Below, in pieces: positions 12,584 to 24,415 of a stretch of 64,000 bases of DNA (position 1 is its first letter; every line of letters begins with the position of its first letter). Source of the DNA: Tyto alba (taxonomy: Eukaryota > Chordata > Aves > Strigiformes > Tytonidae); contig NW_024881328.1 of the NCBI RefSeq assembly GCF_018691265.1, positions 42,821,515 to 42,885,514 of the forward strand, written 5' to 3'. Both the position numbers and the translations under genes were made by a program. The notes beneath the pieces are model-generated. The model saw nothing but the letters and a program-made list of their open reading frames with translations. It had not been told where the DNA came from and did not search any database.

Positions 12584-13910
12584 AAAACACAACAGAAAGA
12601 TTTTCATTGCAAAGATCTTCAAAATGTTGATAAGCAACTGGAGGACTCAGCTGGTGAAGAAGAGCAGAAACATCCTGTAAAGCTACAAACTGCAGTCTTC
12701 AGTTACAGAATGACAGCATCCTGGAGTATCTAACAATTTCCACTTAAGTCAAGCTAATAGAAAAATTTAACTTTAATTTCCACTGAATTACTACCAAAAG
12801 CTTTCCTTTAGTTTAGGATGGAAAAATTACTTCCCAGCTCCTACTTTTTCAGCTTGCTCGGGATGCAGTTAAGAAAGAAGATGAAGCCCAGAGAAGATGC
12901 CAAAATTAAGCATGGTTTGACTGACTGCAGCTTTCCCCTTGCAATTGAGTCTTCTCAAGGAAGCTGACTTCTTCCTCAGCACAGCTTTCTGCCTCTCCCA
13001 TCTGCCGGGCCACAAGCTATCACAGAAGCAAAGCAAATCTGAAACATGCCCCGCTTTGATTGCATGTTTTGGACAAACAGGGCAAGATCTTTTAGGAAAT
13101 ATCTCCTCAATTCCCCTGCCCTAGATTTTCCTTAGCAGACACATTTGTGCTGAGCAGGTCTCCCCCAGAAAGACCTCTAGCAGGACTGTTCAAGCGTCTG
13201 CTCTACCGCCCACCTCTGATCTTTTTTGGAGCCAGAAGTGTTACTGCTGCAGCCTGCTGTGGCAATGGAGCAGATTCGAAGCCTGGGCAAACTCCCCACT
13301 GTGAGGAAGTCCCACCCGTGTCACCAAGGTCCCTATTTTGCGTGCGGCATGGGGAACAAGCTGCCCAGTTCCCTCCTCCAGCTGAGCAGGCACCACCAGC
13401 CATGCATCTCCTCTTGCAACGCTGAGTTCATGGTGTACAGGAGATACCGAAACACGCTCGGGAGTGGACTGATGTTGTGCAAGTGCACCTGTGGTCTGCC
13501 AAATCAGAAATACACTTCATCATAAAGCAGCTGCTTGGGTTAAGACCTGCATTCTTGGGCATTTCAAAGCTTGAAGGGTAAAAGACATTTGGAGATAGAT
13601 CATTGAACTGGCTACATGCAGCCTTAAAAAATATCCAACCCAGTACTACGCTGGTTTTGTAAGTCCTCCTTTTTCTAAGTCCAAGAACAGTCTCTGTTTC
13701 TTCAAAGCCCTTTATAACACACTGCCCTTTTATGCACTCAGTAGCCTTAAGTGCAGCCATCTCCTAATTTCGAAATGCAGTTGTTCATAAATCAAAGTTC
13801 AAAAGGTGCTGAAAAACAATTTAGTCACTGCAGCTGGTGACCGTTGAACTTTACAACTTCAGTAACTTCTTCGCAGGGAAGCATCCTTCTAACAGCAGCA
13901 TCAGTCCAGG
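12582..13910. other. Unique sequence upstream of the inverted LTR
   Basis: Open frames near 13147-13760 (92 to 110 codons) overlap on both strands and match nothing I recognise. The last five bases (13906-13910, CCAGG) are the left copy of the LTR target-site duplication. Confidence 0.5.
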
Positions 13911-14265
13911 TGCTGTGGTTTGAGCTCAAAGGGCAACTGAGCACCACACAGCTGCTTACTCCCCCCCTTTTCCCCCAGTGCTGAGAAGGAGAAAATAAAG
14001 CATCAGGCTTGGGATTTAAGATAGGACAGGGAGGGGAGAATTACCCATTACAGACACAGGCAAAAGACAAGACTTGTTAGGGGGAGGAAAAAAACATCAT
14101 AAGTTTTTTACAGACACTAACAACAACACTCAGCAGACAGAGTAGGACAGTGAGAAGCATTACCACATCTTGAGAACATCTTCCCCCCACCCCTCCCTTC
14201 TTCCCGGGCTCAGCTCTGCTCCTGATATCTCTACCTCCTCCCCCAGGGGCGCAGGGGCAGGGAAT

Positions 14266-14293
14266 GGGGGGGGGGGGGGGGGGGGGGGGGGGG
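14266..14293 (+). repeat. G28 homopolymer inside the inverted LTR
   Basis: Twenty-eight G in a row on the plus strand (poly-C in LTR orientation). The other LTR copy has only a seven-C run at the equivalent place (about 18994-19000, before ATTCCCTGCCCC), so this run expanded after insertion or is partly an assembly length error. It is capable of G-quadruplex formation. Confidence 0.85.
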
Positions 14294-14799
14294 CGGGTAG
14301 GGCTGTGCAGTCAGTGCTGTCACTTCTGCCATCTTTGGGGTAGGGGAGCTTCTGGAACTTCTTCCCCCTGCTCCAGCATGGTCCCCCCCTCACAGGAGAC
14401 AGATCTCCACAACTTTTTTCCAACTGGATTCCCTCCCATGGCTGCAGCCCTTCCCGAGCTGCTCCAGTGTGGGACACCCTCGCATGCTGCAATCCTCCCA
14501 GCACCGAACTACGATGGTGGGAGCTGCTTCTTCCCACAAGGTCCCAGCCACCTTTGGGCACAGCCACTTTAAATGTCTGTGTGGGGCCCCCACAAGCTGT
14601 ATATCAGTGTCTGTTCCACTATAGACCTCCATGGGTGGCGGGGGGGGCCGCCCTGCCATCTCCTCACAGGATACAGGGGGGTCTCTGCTCCGGCACACCT
14701 CCCCCCTCCTTTCTTCCTCCGTTCCTCCACTGACCTTGGTGTTCACACAGCTGCAGCAACTCCTCCTCACAAGTCCCACTGCCCGTCACCACGTCCCTT

Positions 14800-14807
14800 C
14801 TTAAATA
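14800..14807 (-). promoter_or_regulatory. TATA-like box of the minus-strand LTR
   Basis: CTTAAATA on plus, TATTTAAG on minus, in the same place as in the plus-strand LTR, preceded (in LTR sense) by CTCTGCGATAACG. This would be the U3 core promoter. Activity is unknown. Confidence 0.5.
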
Positions 14808-14969
14808 CGTTATCGCAGAGGCGCAGCTGATTGGCTCAGTTTTGGTGCAGAGGTGGAGCTGACTTGGAGCCGGGGGAGCTTCAAGAAGCTTCTCACAGGG
14901 GCCCCACTGCTGTAGCCCACTCCCCTGCTACCCAAAACCCCACCACTCACTCAAACCCAGGATACTAGG

Positions 14970-17010
14970 TATATCACCAACTACTCTTTCATTTTTAGGC
15001 TATATTCTTGGGGTTTTGTTAGCCTGTAAAAGCAGGGTTAGGTGGCCACATACCCATGAAAGCACCAGAGATTAAGTAGCCACTTGTCAGCTAGTGAGTG
15101 CTCAGCCAGAGAAAACATGCAAGACAAGAGGAGTCAGAAGGTGGTAGGAACACATGTGCACTTCATTAAACAACTGGAATTTGTCAAAGGCTCTAAGGAC
15201 CCACCTGATTCCAGTTGACTTTTCTGTCACGTCTCCCACTCCACACATCTACAAGTGCAGGCAGATTACCTAAAGGTGCTTCCCTAAAGTACTCCTAAAC
15301 ACCCATGTGGAACTACCACTGCAACTTGCAAACACTTTCTTTTCCTTATAGAAAAGCTATGTCTGCATGTGGTTCTCTGTGATAACATACAACGATAGAG
15401 CAGGTCACTTCCTAAAGTTGTCCTCCTTAAGCCTATGAAAACAGGACATTGCCACTTAAAAGCCTCAAGAAAGGGAAGATACAGTTCACACCCCCCTCTC
15501 CCCAAAAATCCTCTGACACAAAGCAATTAATACAAGACTTCAGAGAAGGGACACATTTCCCCCACTTTTAAGAGTAATTTTAATTTTATCATTATTTTTA
15601 ATTTTATCTGTTTTACATTCATCTTTCCTAGATGCAATAATTGAGTTTGAGTAGCAGAAAAACTGCAGAGGAAACAAGTACCTGGACAGCAGCACCACGG
15701 TAAGCACCAACATTGTCCACATCGTAGCTCTGCCATCACTAGACCAGGAGGACCAACGAATGGAGTGATAAGAGGAAGGTCTTCAACTGAGCTATTTCTG
15801 TTTTATTAGTGGCACATAAAGAATAGCAGGTTTCTCAGTCATATCATCCACAAGAATTAGCAAACATATGGAACGCTCCTCCGCCACCACACTTAACGTG
15901 GGCAAGAAGAGTCCCTGATGTTGACCAGTATAATGATATGGAAGAGCATGGGAGTCACTGGTGTAACAACTCAAAGAGATCTGTGTAAGGAAAAAAGTGG
16001 TAACGGCTGAGTGCATCAGTGTTCTTTGCAAGAAGAGGAGTTGTAGAGAAGAAGATTGTTTCCTCTCTACCTCCAAGTAATTTCACAGAGGCTATGAACT
16101 ACCACACTGCAAATATACAATGTAATGAACTGATAAAACAGCTACCTCCTTGCTAGTCTGCCTCCAAGGATTAAAACCAGCTAGCAATGATATCCCCAAA
16201 TCTGGAGAAGGAGGCAAGCAGGCCTGTTAGTGCTCACTTCCACAGGGAAACACTAAGGCTGTCCAAAAACCGGACAGTTAAAACCAGCCAAAATTTATGA
16301 TCGGAGAGTCCAGAGGAGGAAAATATGGGTAGAGAAAAAAACCCTGCATGCTCTCTAGTGTTTTATCAACATTTATTGATTTATTTTAAAAGTTGGGTAG
16401 AACACAAGAAATTAATAGACTGCCATATGCCCATGTGCTGCATCTGCTACAGCAATTTATTCTTATAGTTATTTTATTACCTTCTTTGGGAACTGAACGA
16501 GATAAGGATCAGCATCCTGACACTTGGAAATTAGCTCGTTTCCATGACTGTCAGCAGGAAAGCAGGAATTAATCCTCTAATTTCAGCCTGAAAAATAGTG
16601 AGAGCAAGTCCAATGAAGAAAAAAATAAATTGTTTCTGCATTTCTAAGAGGGGAAAAAAAGAGTGCTTGGAAGAGCAGTGGCCTTATTATGCTGGCAAGC
16701 CTACAGCCCATGAGATCAATGTTTTGATGAGCACAAGGACTGGTGCCAGAGGGGGGACGGGAAGGAGGAGAAGAGACTTCAATGAGCTGAAAGCGTGGAG
16801 AAAGGAAGAGGCAGGGAAGTGGTTTGCGAATGAACTAGGTCAAGGGTGGGTTTAGGACAAGGGAAAGCAAAGCAGAGCACGCTTGCACGGGAACATCAGA
16901 GCTAGGGAGGACCTCAGCTATGGGTTCTGAAGGCTGGGAGGAGAGATGAAGCAAGGAAATATGGTCGCTCTCACCTGCAAGTGAAAGGAGAATACCAAGA
17001 GGTGGAGGGG
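14970..17010. other. Unique sequence between the two LTRs (left part)
   Basis: No internal retroviral sequence is recognisable, and the flanking LTRs are in opposite orientations, so this is not a provirus interior. Around 15570-15615 the word AATTTTATC occurs twice in an AT-rich patch. Open frames are short and unrecognised. Confidence 0.55.

Positions 17011-17036
<26 letters not shown>
17011..17036 (+). repeat. A26 homopolymer
   Basis: Twenty-six A after GGTGGAGGGG, followed by GTAAAAGG. No retroposed transcript recognised. Confidence 0.9.
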
Positions 17037-17041
<5 letters not shown>

Positions 17042-18267
17042 AGGATTTACAGTGGACTTTGCATACAAAAAGACAGCATGCACCTTACAGAGTGCCTAAC
17101 TGCTAGGCAAACCTTCACCAAGAGGGCTTCAAAAGGGAACAAATAAAACCACAGCACCTTTCCAGGAACAGCTCTATTTTAAAGAACTCTAGCTAGGTAC
17201 CAGCAATGTTAAGTGAACAGCAGATAAGACTGTTGTGGGGTTTGGGGTTGCTGCTTTTTTGACAACGCCTCTCCAAAAGATTTTCTGCACATCAGCAGCA
17301 CGAAGTCGTGTCCCACCCCAAGGCTGAGTTTGCCAAAAGGATTTATTTCTGGGCTTGCAATCCATTTCGAGGTGGGAGCTCCATTTCGGCACTGACATCG
17401 CCTGGCTTGAGATCCTGCTGCAGTCACACTTTCTAGGTCAGAAAGCACAGACTTACTGTCTAAAAGTATAGATAATTCTGCAAGAAAGGGCTCCCATGTT
17501 TGGGGGGATGGGAAGATGATTCTGTAACAAGTTTAATTTAACTGCTCTTCTTATTAAAAAAAAAAAAAAATAGAAAAAATTAAAGACAAACCTGCATCTC
17601 TACATCAAAACACTAGTCACAGCAGCCTTGGGAATAAACCCCATACTTACATAACAAAATCTGCATATATTGGTTCCTTGAACTCAAGCCCAAACCTATA
17701 CGTTCAGAGTGCAGTGATAACTCAGCGTATTGACAGGAGAGGTCTGGGGGACTGGAAGGAAAAGAACAGCAACTTCTCACCTCCCACTTAAACCACAGAC
17801 TCTCTCCCGAGAGTTTGAGCCTGGACCACTGAACCCGGTTTCAAGAGGATCTGCTCAAAGCAGTCACTCACACTTGCCTTGGTCTTGTGTTCCAAACTGC
17901 GAACAAAGCCTCTCTTAAATGTGGTTTGATTGACGCAAATCAAGAGCTGAGCGGGTGATTCATAGTTGTCAGACCGTAACACTTGCACAAAAACAGCATG
18001 CGGACAAACTTGCTAATGCACTCAAATGCTCAGCACCATCATGAAAGACATTAGAGTCAAATGCAGACCACTCATGATAAGGCGGGTTTTTATACCCTCT
18101 CCTCCCCCCTAAAAAGTTATTTTAGATTTTCCTAGGTAACAGAGTTGTAATAAATCTTCAGGCATAAGTGTGTAATTAGCATCTTGCTGTACTTCTCTGC
18201 AGCTTGGCAGGAAAGATTAGTATATCAAATAGAGTTAAGGCATAATCCCAGCGGAGTTAAGGGATAA
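17037..18267. other. Unique sequence between the two LTRs (right part)
   Basis: Contains an A15 run at 17556-17570. No gene or transposon recognised. Confidence 0.5.
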
Positions 18268-18428
18268 CCCACTGTCCTGGGTTGAGTGAGTGGTGGAGTT
18301 TTTTGGTGGCAGGGGAGGGGGCTATAGGGGCGGCCCCCTGTGAGAAGCTTCTCGAAGCTCCCCCAGCTCCAACTCAGCTCCACCTCTGCACCAAAACTGA
18401 GCCCATCAGCTGCACCTCTGCGATAACG

Positions 18429-18436
18429 TATTTAAG
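18429..18436 (+). promoter_or_regulatory. TATA-like box of the plus-strand LTR (U3)
   Basis: TATTTAAG, preceded by CTCTGCGATAACG, conserved in position in both LTR copies. It would place a start site about 25-30 bases downstream, near 18460. No evidence of activity can be read from sequence. Confidence 0.5.
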
Positions 18437-19148
18437 AAGGGACGTGGTGACGGGCAGTGGGACTTGTGAGGAGGAGTTGCTGCAGCTGCATGAACACCAA
18501 GGTCAGTGGTGGAACGGAGGAAGAAAGGAGGGGGGAGGTGTGCCGGAGCAGAGACCCCCCTGTATCCTGTGGGGAGACAGCAGGGCGGCCCCCCCTGCCA
18601 CCCGTGGAGATCTACAGTGGAGCAGACATTGATTTATGGCCTGTGGCTTCTGCTTGCCTGATCAAGGTTCTGTGCCCGAAGAAGGCCGGGGTCTCATGGG
18701 AAAAGGCAGCCCCGCTGCTGTAATTCAGCACTGGGAGGATTGCAGCATGCGGGGGAGTCCCACGCCGGAGCAGCTCGGGAAGGGCTGCAGCCGTGGGAGG
18801 GAATCCAGTCGGAGGAAGTTAGTGACCATGACGGAGCAGTGTGGGGAACGCTGCGGCCCGTGGGAGGGACTCATGTAGGGGAAAGTTTGTGGAGGACTGT
18901 CTCCTGTGAGAGGGGGACCACGATGGAGCAGGGGGAAGAAGTTTCGGACACTCCCCTCACCGAAGATAAGGGAAGTGGCAGCGCTGACTGCACCCCCCCA
19001 TTCCCTGCCCCTGCACCACTGGGGGAGGAGGTAGAGATATCGGGAGCAGAGCTGAGCCCGGGAAGAAGGGAGGGGTGGGGGGAAGGTGTTTTCAAGATGT
19101 GGCAATGCTTCTCACTCTCCTACTCTGTTATGTGTTGTTAGTGTCTGT

Positions 19149-19154
19149 AATAAA
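19149..19154 (+). terminator. LTR polyadenylation signal AATAAA
   Basis: AATAAA within GTCTGTAATAAATG, followed about 10 bases later by a T-run. This matches the R/U5 polyadenylation arrangement of retroviral LTRs. The equivalent hexamer in the minus-strand copy is mutated to AAAAAA. Confidence 0.6.
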
Positions 19155-19347
19155 TGTATGTTCTTTTTTTTCTTCCCCTAATGAGTCTGCCTTTTGCTCG
19201 TGAACATAAAGGGGGATTTTTCCCTATCCCAGTCCTATCTCGAACCCCAAGCCTGGCTCTCTGTCCCTTCTCATTGCTGGAGGGGAAGGGAGAGAGAGCT
19301 GCTGCATTGTGGCTGGCTGCTGACCAGGCCCAAACCAGGACACCCAC

Positions 19348-19818
19348 AACCAGACCCCACCGATTTCCTCCAGTTTGACAGTAGGGCAGCCACACTCAGA
19401 CATGTATTTTTGACCTTTCTATTAGAACTGAAGCCTACTCCCTCTCCCTCCTTGGTAAAGACGTTTTCCCTTCTCTTCCTTTCCCATGAGCTTCATAGGA
19501 GCATGAAGAGCAGGACCAGACTGGTCTGTGGCTGGGGCCAGAAACATTTTGCCCCATTTCATAAGGGTGCCTTCAGCAAAGAGCCAAAAGCAACATCTGA
19601 CCTGACCCCAAGCTACAGCTCTCCTTCTTTCTGACCCTGAACTAGTCCCACTTGCCTTGCATTTCATGCAGGCTCTGCATAGGGTGTTCAAAAATGTAGG
19701 TAATGCTGGGATTTTTCCTATACTCCCCATGCATCTCAGTCCAACATACCTAGCAAAGACACCATGAATAGCAAATGTGACTTGACTCCATGTCTTCACG
19801 TGTCTTTGGCCTTCTCGG
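19348..19818. other. Unique spacer between LTR and CR1
   Basis: Open frames on both strands of up to 150 codons (minus, 19422-19874) extend partly into the CR1 and have no recognised domain. Confidence 0.5.
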
Positions 19819-20356
19819 GAGACCCCCCTGCAGTGCTGGGGCCAGCTCGGGGGCCACCAACAGCAGAAGGACACGGAGCTGCTCGAGCAGGGCCAGAGGA
19901 GGCCACGAAGATGCTGGGGGGGCTGGAGCAGCTCCCCTGGGGGGCCGGGCTGAGAGAGTTGGGGGGGTTCAGCCTGGAGAAGAGAAGGCTCCGGGGAGCC
20001 CTTCGAGCGGCCTCCCAGGGCTTAAAGGGGGGGCAGGAGAGGTGGGGGGGGACTCTGGGTCAGGGGGTGGGGAGATAGGATAAGGGGTAATAGCTTTAAA
20101 CTAAAAGAGGGCATATTGAGATTAGATATAAGAAAAAAAGCTTCCCTGTGCGGGGGGTGAGGGGCTGGCCCAGGGTGCCCAGAGCAGCTGTGGCTGCCCC
20201 CTCCCTGGAAGGGTTCAAGGCCAGGTTGGACGGGGCTGGGAGCCCCCTGGGCTGGGGGAAGGGGGCCCTGCCCCCAGGGCAGGAGGGGTTGGAACTAGAC
20301 AATCTTTAAGGTCCCTTCCAGCCCAAACCATTCTGTGATTCTCTGATTCATTCTCA
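19819..20356 (+). mobile_element. CR1 LINE, 5'-truncated, 3' end
   Basis: The sequence follows the familiar avian CR1 3' segment in order: a CAGTGCTGGGGCCAGCTCGG start, AGAAGGACACGGAGCTG, GAGCAGGGCCAGAGGAGGCC, ACGAAGATG, a TTCAGCCTGGAGAAGAGAAG core, GCCCAGAGCAGCTGTGGCTG, CTGGAAGGGTTCAAGGCCAG, then GGTCCCTTCCAGCCCAAACC and the terminal ATTCTGTG ATTCTCTG ATTC repeats. About 0.54 kb remains. The reverse-transcriptase region is absent, as in most CR1 copies. There is no poly-A tail, as expected of CR1. The open frames over it (97-104 codons) are shadows of GC-rich non-coding LINE sequence. The left boundary is approximate and the subfamily is not assigned. The copy carries expanded G-runs. Confidence 0.95.
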
Positions 20357-22449
20357 AAGCAGTCCAGTCCAATTGGAAAGTCTGCAGCCTAGAGCCATGC
20401 CATGAGCCAGCTCCAGCCTTCTCTTGAAGGAGCCGACACACCTCCACAGGAAGATGCCTGAGTCAGAAGCGTGCTTCCTACTTCAGTAAGCCCCAAAAGC
20501 AGAGATGGGTATCCTACCACTGCTCCCCCAGGGCTTACACAAAAGCACCCAAGGAAATCAGACCTTCTGACTAGACTCTGAATTTGCAAATTTGGAAGAC
20601 ACAGCATAGATCACAAAGACCTCAGCTCTCCTCCTAACTGGAAGAGGGCGAGAATCGGGGGAATGAGCTGCTGGGCCACAGGAGGGTCCCTGCCGCCAGC
20701 AGCAGGCTGGTGCTGTGCTGCTGTAGCTCTCCCCACCACACACAAAGAGAGCGTGCAAACTTCTACCATAATTAACTCATGAAAATAACACCATTATGTT
20801 CCTGCAAACAATTAGGAAACAAAAGAGAATATACAAAGATCCTGCCAGCAACACAAAATCAACTGAAGAGATTGTTTCATACTAATCTTGCCATAAAACA
20901 TTTCAAGACAAACACAACTGTAGGCAAGAAGATTCAAACAAGCACAACTTCAGAAGCAATTCTTAAATCCAAGATGCACCTTGATGATACCAAGGTATCT
21001 CTTCTCCAGAAGTCTGCCTAAATGAGACACCATCTTCCCCTCTGAGGGGCTGGAAAAGGGTGTCAACATCTTCCCCGTGGCCTGCACCAAATCTACACTC
21101 TTCAACCTCCAGCTCTGTTAGCACAGCAATCCATCCCAAAGGCTCTGGATCCTGAGCTGGCTTTGCTGGAGGCTTTGGTGGAACAAGTTCAGCACCTGAA
21201 CTCCCATGCATCACCCACAGCCTTCCAGCTCCTGGTGTTCTGAGGCCTTCCCCATCACCACCTGCATTTTCCAGCCCCTCATCTCTCCTTCCAGCTGGAG
21301 TCTGGACCCAGCTGCCTTGCAACAACCCAGGGAAAGTAGCTCCCCCAGCTCAGTTCAGGAATGGGTGAAGAGGCAGCTAAGCAATGGAAGTGCCCACCAT
21401 CACAAGTACACAAGACTTACCTCCTCCCATAATTTTCTTAAAGTTAGCTGAAAAAAAAAACACTAAACCAAGCTGGCAGCAGCATCCAGGGTCCTGGGAG
21501 AGAACAGAATCAAAACAGCAGGTACCTTAGACGCGGGGTACACCCACATCGACGTTTCAGTGTGGGCCAGTGCACTTCAGAAGGGCACCTCCTGGGACAC
21601 ACCACTTAAACCGTGTTCTGGTTTGTATCTCAGAGACATTTCAGCACACCAACTAGATTTCTCTGCAGAAAAATTAACCCCGGGAGGTACTCCAAGGGTA
21701 AACCTAACGGACTTTCTCCACGCATGGATATCCAGCACACACAACTAGATTAGTTGTCCTGCCTTTCCCACTTACTCACTGCTGTATTTAAACAGTGCCA
21801 CTACAGAGAAGGCATCTTAACTGAAGGGAAGATTAAAAGAGCTTTCAGTATCACATCCTGCTTCCAGCTGGCTCAAAAGGAACAATTTTAAAAGGCTGGA
21901 GGCACTCAAGTTCAACATCTCTGCATTACTGCAGTTGGGACCAGCCTAAGGAAGTCATTCCACCAACACAAGAATATCAGATCTAACTCACCAGGATGAA
22001 AATAGTTAGAGAGAGCGGGACCGAAAGCAAGGAAAGCAGATTTCTCGCACTGCAGTTGTCACCCCTCCTTGGTTTCTGGTTTAGTCATCATTGAAAAAAA
22101 ACGCAACTCGAAGCACAAAACCCTCATGAAGTTAGTTGCTGGAGCACTGCAGCGTGTTGCTGAGAAGGAAATTAAAAATCCGATCTGACTCAATCTTTTT
22201 CATTATAAACACATTTGGTCCCATGTTGTTTTTAAGCTCTATGTCAAATATACAAGCCAGTAGAGTTGAATACACTCTAGAACTCCAGGTATTACAAACT
22301 ACTAATATAAGTGATGCCCAAAAAACCACCTGGCAGCTCAAATCTAAGGGTAGGTAAAAATGCAAGTAAGACTGCAGACAATCAGGTGCTACCTAAGGGA
22401 CAGCGCTAGAACAAATTATTTAATCTGAGCTTCAAAAACCTAATAACTG

Positions 22450-22454
<5 letters not shown>
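20357..22454. other. Unique non-coding sequence
   Basis: Open frames of up to 120 codons (minus, 20963-21325) are unrecognised and opposed by plus-strand frames. No repeat identified. Confidence 0.5.

Positions 22455-22486
<32 letters not shown>
22455..22486 (-). repeat. T32 homopolymer
   Basis: Thirty-two T, the longest homopolymer in the window. If it were a retroposon tail it would point to an element on the minus strand, but no body is recognisable to its right. Confidence 0.9.
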
Positions 22487-22489
<3 letters not shown>

Positions 22490-24415
22490 GTTAGCTCACA
22501 GGAAACTCCCCTTTCTCTGTTCATAGTGAATTATCTGGTTGGAAGAATTTAAGTAGTGGTGAGTTCTCAATTGCTACGAGCAAACTAGTAAGTGCCCATA
22601 CAGCTATGGAAGGATTTTTTTTTCCCCGGTTACATTGCTGCCCCAGAATCTGGCAGGACACGGCTTCAGCTGTGCTCTCCAAACAACAGATCACTTCTTA
22701 TTTCGTTGGCCAAATGAAGAGTGGAAGGGATTTTTCAAGCAGGAGCCTACAGGCAGCTGTCTGCAAGTGTTAACAGCTGGAAGCCGAAGCACATTATCTT
22801 AAAAATAGAGGCAGTAGGAGAAGACCAACATGTGAAGATCAGGACAAGGTGACAGACAAGAGCAAATAAATACTTTCAAATATAGTAAATTTCTACAGCT
22901 CTTACGGTTTGGGTTTTAGGAAACCATCCGCATGACTAACATATTTAGGAAGTCCAGAAATGAAATCTTGCGTTGTTTTTGGCTTAATGCAGGAAATCAG
23001 CTTTAATGACAACCTACAGTTAGCTCTGTAGTAATTTTCTTTCTGCTTCATTGACATACATGACAAGACTTTATTAGCAGGGCTAAAATTAAAAACAAAA
23101 CATTTTTCCCAGCTGCTAAGACTGCTTAAGCATTCATTGACACCTCATGCAAAGAGACAAAAAAAAATTATTTCAAAGCAATTCCATCACCTTTTTGTAT
23201 TTCAGCTTTTCCTAGTATTTTACATCAGAAGTTTTGTGCTTTGTACACCCATGACCACAGATTTTTCATCATCAAAATTAACCACTGTGAAAAATGACTG
23301 TCATAAAGGGCAGTGTTGTATTGTTATATCACCACCAAAAAAAAAAAAATTACTTGTAACTCAGAAAACCAACAAGAACACCACTCAAAAAGAATACCAT
23401 GGGGCAATACAGATTCTGGCCTCGCTCAACATTTTTAGGATTTCACACAGTCCAATTACTAGCATAAGAGGAATAGATTAAAGATTTTTTATAAATTGGG
23501 AAGTGATGTTGATTTAAACCGCTTTCCCCAGATTTGCCATCTAAACGCCATACAATTTATGCCTATGTATGGGGAGTGGGGGAAACTCCAGATACCATTA
23601 CTACTATAATTTAAGTTTCAAGAGTTTAAAGCCCTGCCCACTCGCCCCAGTCCGGAACAAGAGTTTGTGCAGTATCACTTCAATTACTTTGTCCCCTCAT
23701 TCCCTCCCAATCAAGATCATAATTGCATATTTTGTTTGCTCTTATGACAAATACCTCATTTTATCAGCTTTTCAGGGGCTGTGGTGCTACTCTGAGCTAC
23801 TCCCTCTGAGAAGCCAGAGGCAATTTGGGATCCCCAACATCGTACAGCTCAAAAACTTCTTACATAAGCAGGACTCAGATGCCCCCCTCCGAAACACCAT
23901 GGTTGAGACCCCACTGAACAGCCCCCCCCAAAGCCCCCTGTCCCAGTGATTTTTCCACTGCCCTAGGTGGGCACAAAGTATGGTTTAGGGAACGCTGTTT
24001 TCAGAAAAATTTTAAAAAACAAAGTAAGTTTAAGGGATGCCTGGCAGACTAAACCTTTGCTAGACATACCTGTCCCTTTTAAAAATTATGGAAGGATTAT
24101 TGGGTATCAAACTAGGTCAGAATGGCCTAAAACTATTTCACTTTTCAAAACCTTCACCTTTTTTTTTTTCCTTTTTTATTAATGGCTACTATTTAACAGA
24201 AATGACATGCTGCAGTCTGAGGCGATTTCTCCTGAATTTGATTTTTTTTGAAGGCTCACATCACAAGAGTTTAACACTGTTTAAGAATATAATTCAAAAA
24301 TAGTTCTCCCAGGCAAATTCTATTTGGGCCATGCTTCCCAGTTCCCTCAACACAGTCTTCCAGACAAGACTAAGTATTCTGGTACTCTTAACAAGAACTT
24401 CTTCACACACTAATT

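Larger units (their letters stand above)
13911..14964 (-). mobile_element. Solo LTR of an avian endogenous retrovirus, older copy
   Basis: Read on the minus strand, this 1054-base element aligns end to end with the plus-strand element at 18273-19342. Both begin with a (T)CCTGGGTT terminus, share the GAGAAGCTTCT/GAAGCTCCCCC segment, a TATTTAAG box, a G/C-rich centre, a GTCTGTAA segment near the 3' end and a final AAACCA...CA. The first two bases read TA instead of TG. The polyadenylation hexamer, AATAAA in the other copy, reads AAAAAA here. Flanking five-base sequences CCAGG (13906-13910) and CTAGG (14965-14969) differ at one position and are best read as a decayed target-site duplication. No gag, pol or env lies beside it, so it is a solo LTR. 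Open frames inside it on both strands are LTR sequence, not genes. Five-base duplications would fit an ERVL-like (class III) family, but the family name is inference. Confidence 0.85.
18273..19342 (+). mobile_element. Solo LTR of an avian endogenous retrovirus, younger copy
   Basis: A 1070-base element that starts TGTCCTGGGTTG and ends CAAACCAGGACA, giving imperfect terminal inverted repeats and canonical TG...CA ends. It is flanked by a perfect five-base duplication CCCAC at 18268-18272 and 19343-19347, which fixes both boundaries. Internal landmarks are a TATTTAAG box at 18429-18436 and an AATAAA polyadenylation signal at 19149-19154, followed by a T-rich stretch. No primer-binding site or retroviral gene follows it, so recombination between two LTRs has probably removed the interior. 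The open frames inside it (up to 133 codons) have equivalents in the other copy only where the LTR is conserved, and I do not regard them as genes. Intact ends and duplication suggest it is younger than the minus-strand copy at 13911-14964. The ERVL-like assignment is inferred from the five-base duplication. Confidence 0.9.

Noticed and set aside
14160..14830. Several open frames of 80-135 codons on both strands
   Set aside because: They lie inside the minus-strand LTR, and the poly-G run and GC-rich U3/R sequence suppress stops. Similar frames occur in the second LTR copy only because the DNA is homologous.
13911..19342. A complete provirus bounded by the two LTRs
   Set aside because: Proviral LTRs must be in the same orientation and share one target duplication. 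These are inverted, each has its own duplication, and the DNA between them shows no retroviral genes.
18282..19634. Open frames of 74-146 codons
   Set aside because: Mostly LTR sequence (18273-19342), in several phases and on both strands, without retroviral gene motifs.
19764..20083. Open frames of 97-104 codons over the CR1
   Set aside because: The sequence is the CR1 3' segment. The frames are a by-product of G-rich non-coding LINE sequence, and the reverse-transcriptase domain is not included.
20297..20356. tRNA or other small RNA gene near the CR1 end
   Set aside because: The terminal repeats are the CR1 3' end. No cloverleaf-compatible A and B boxes were seen.
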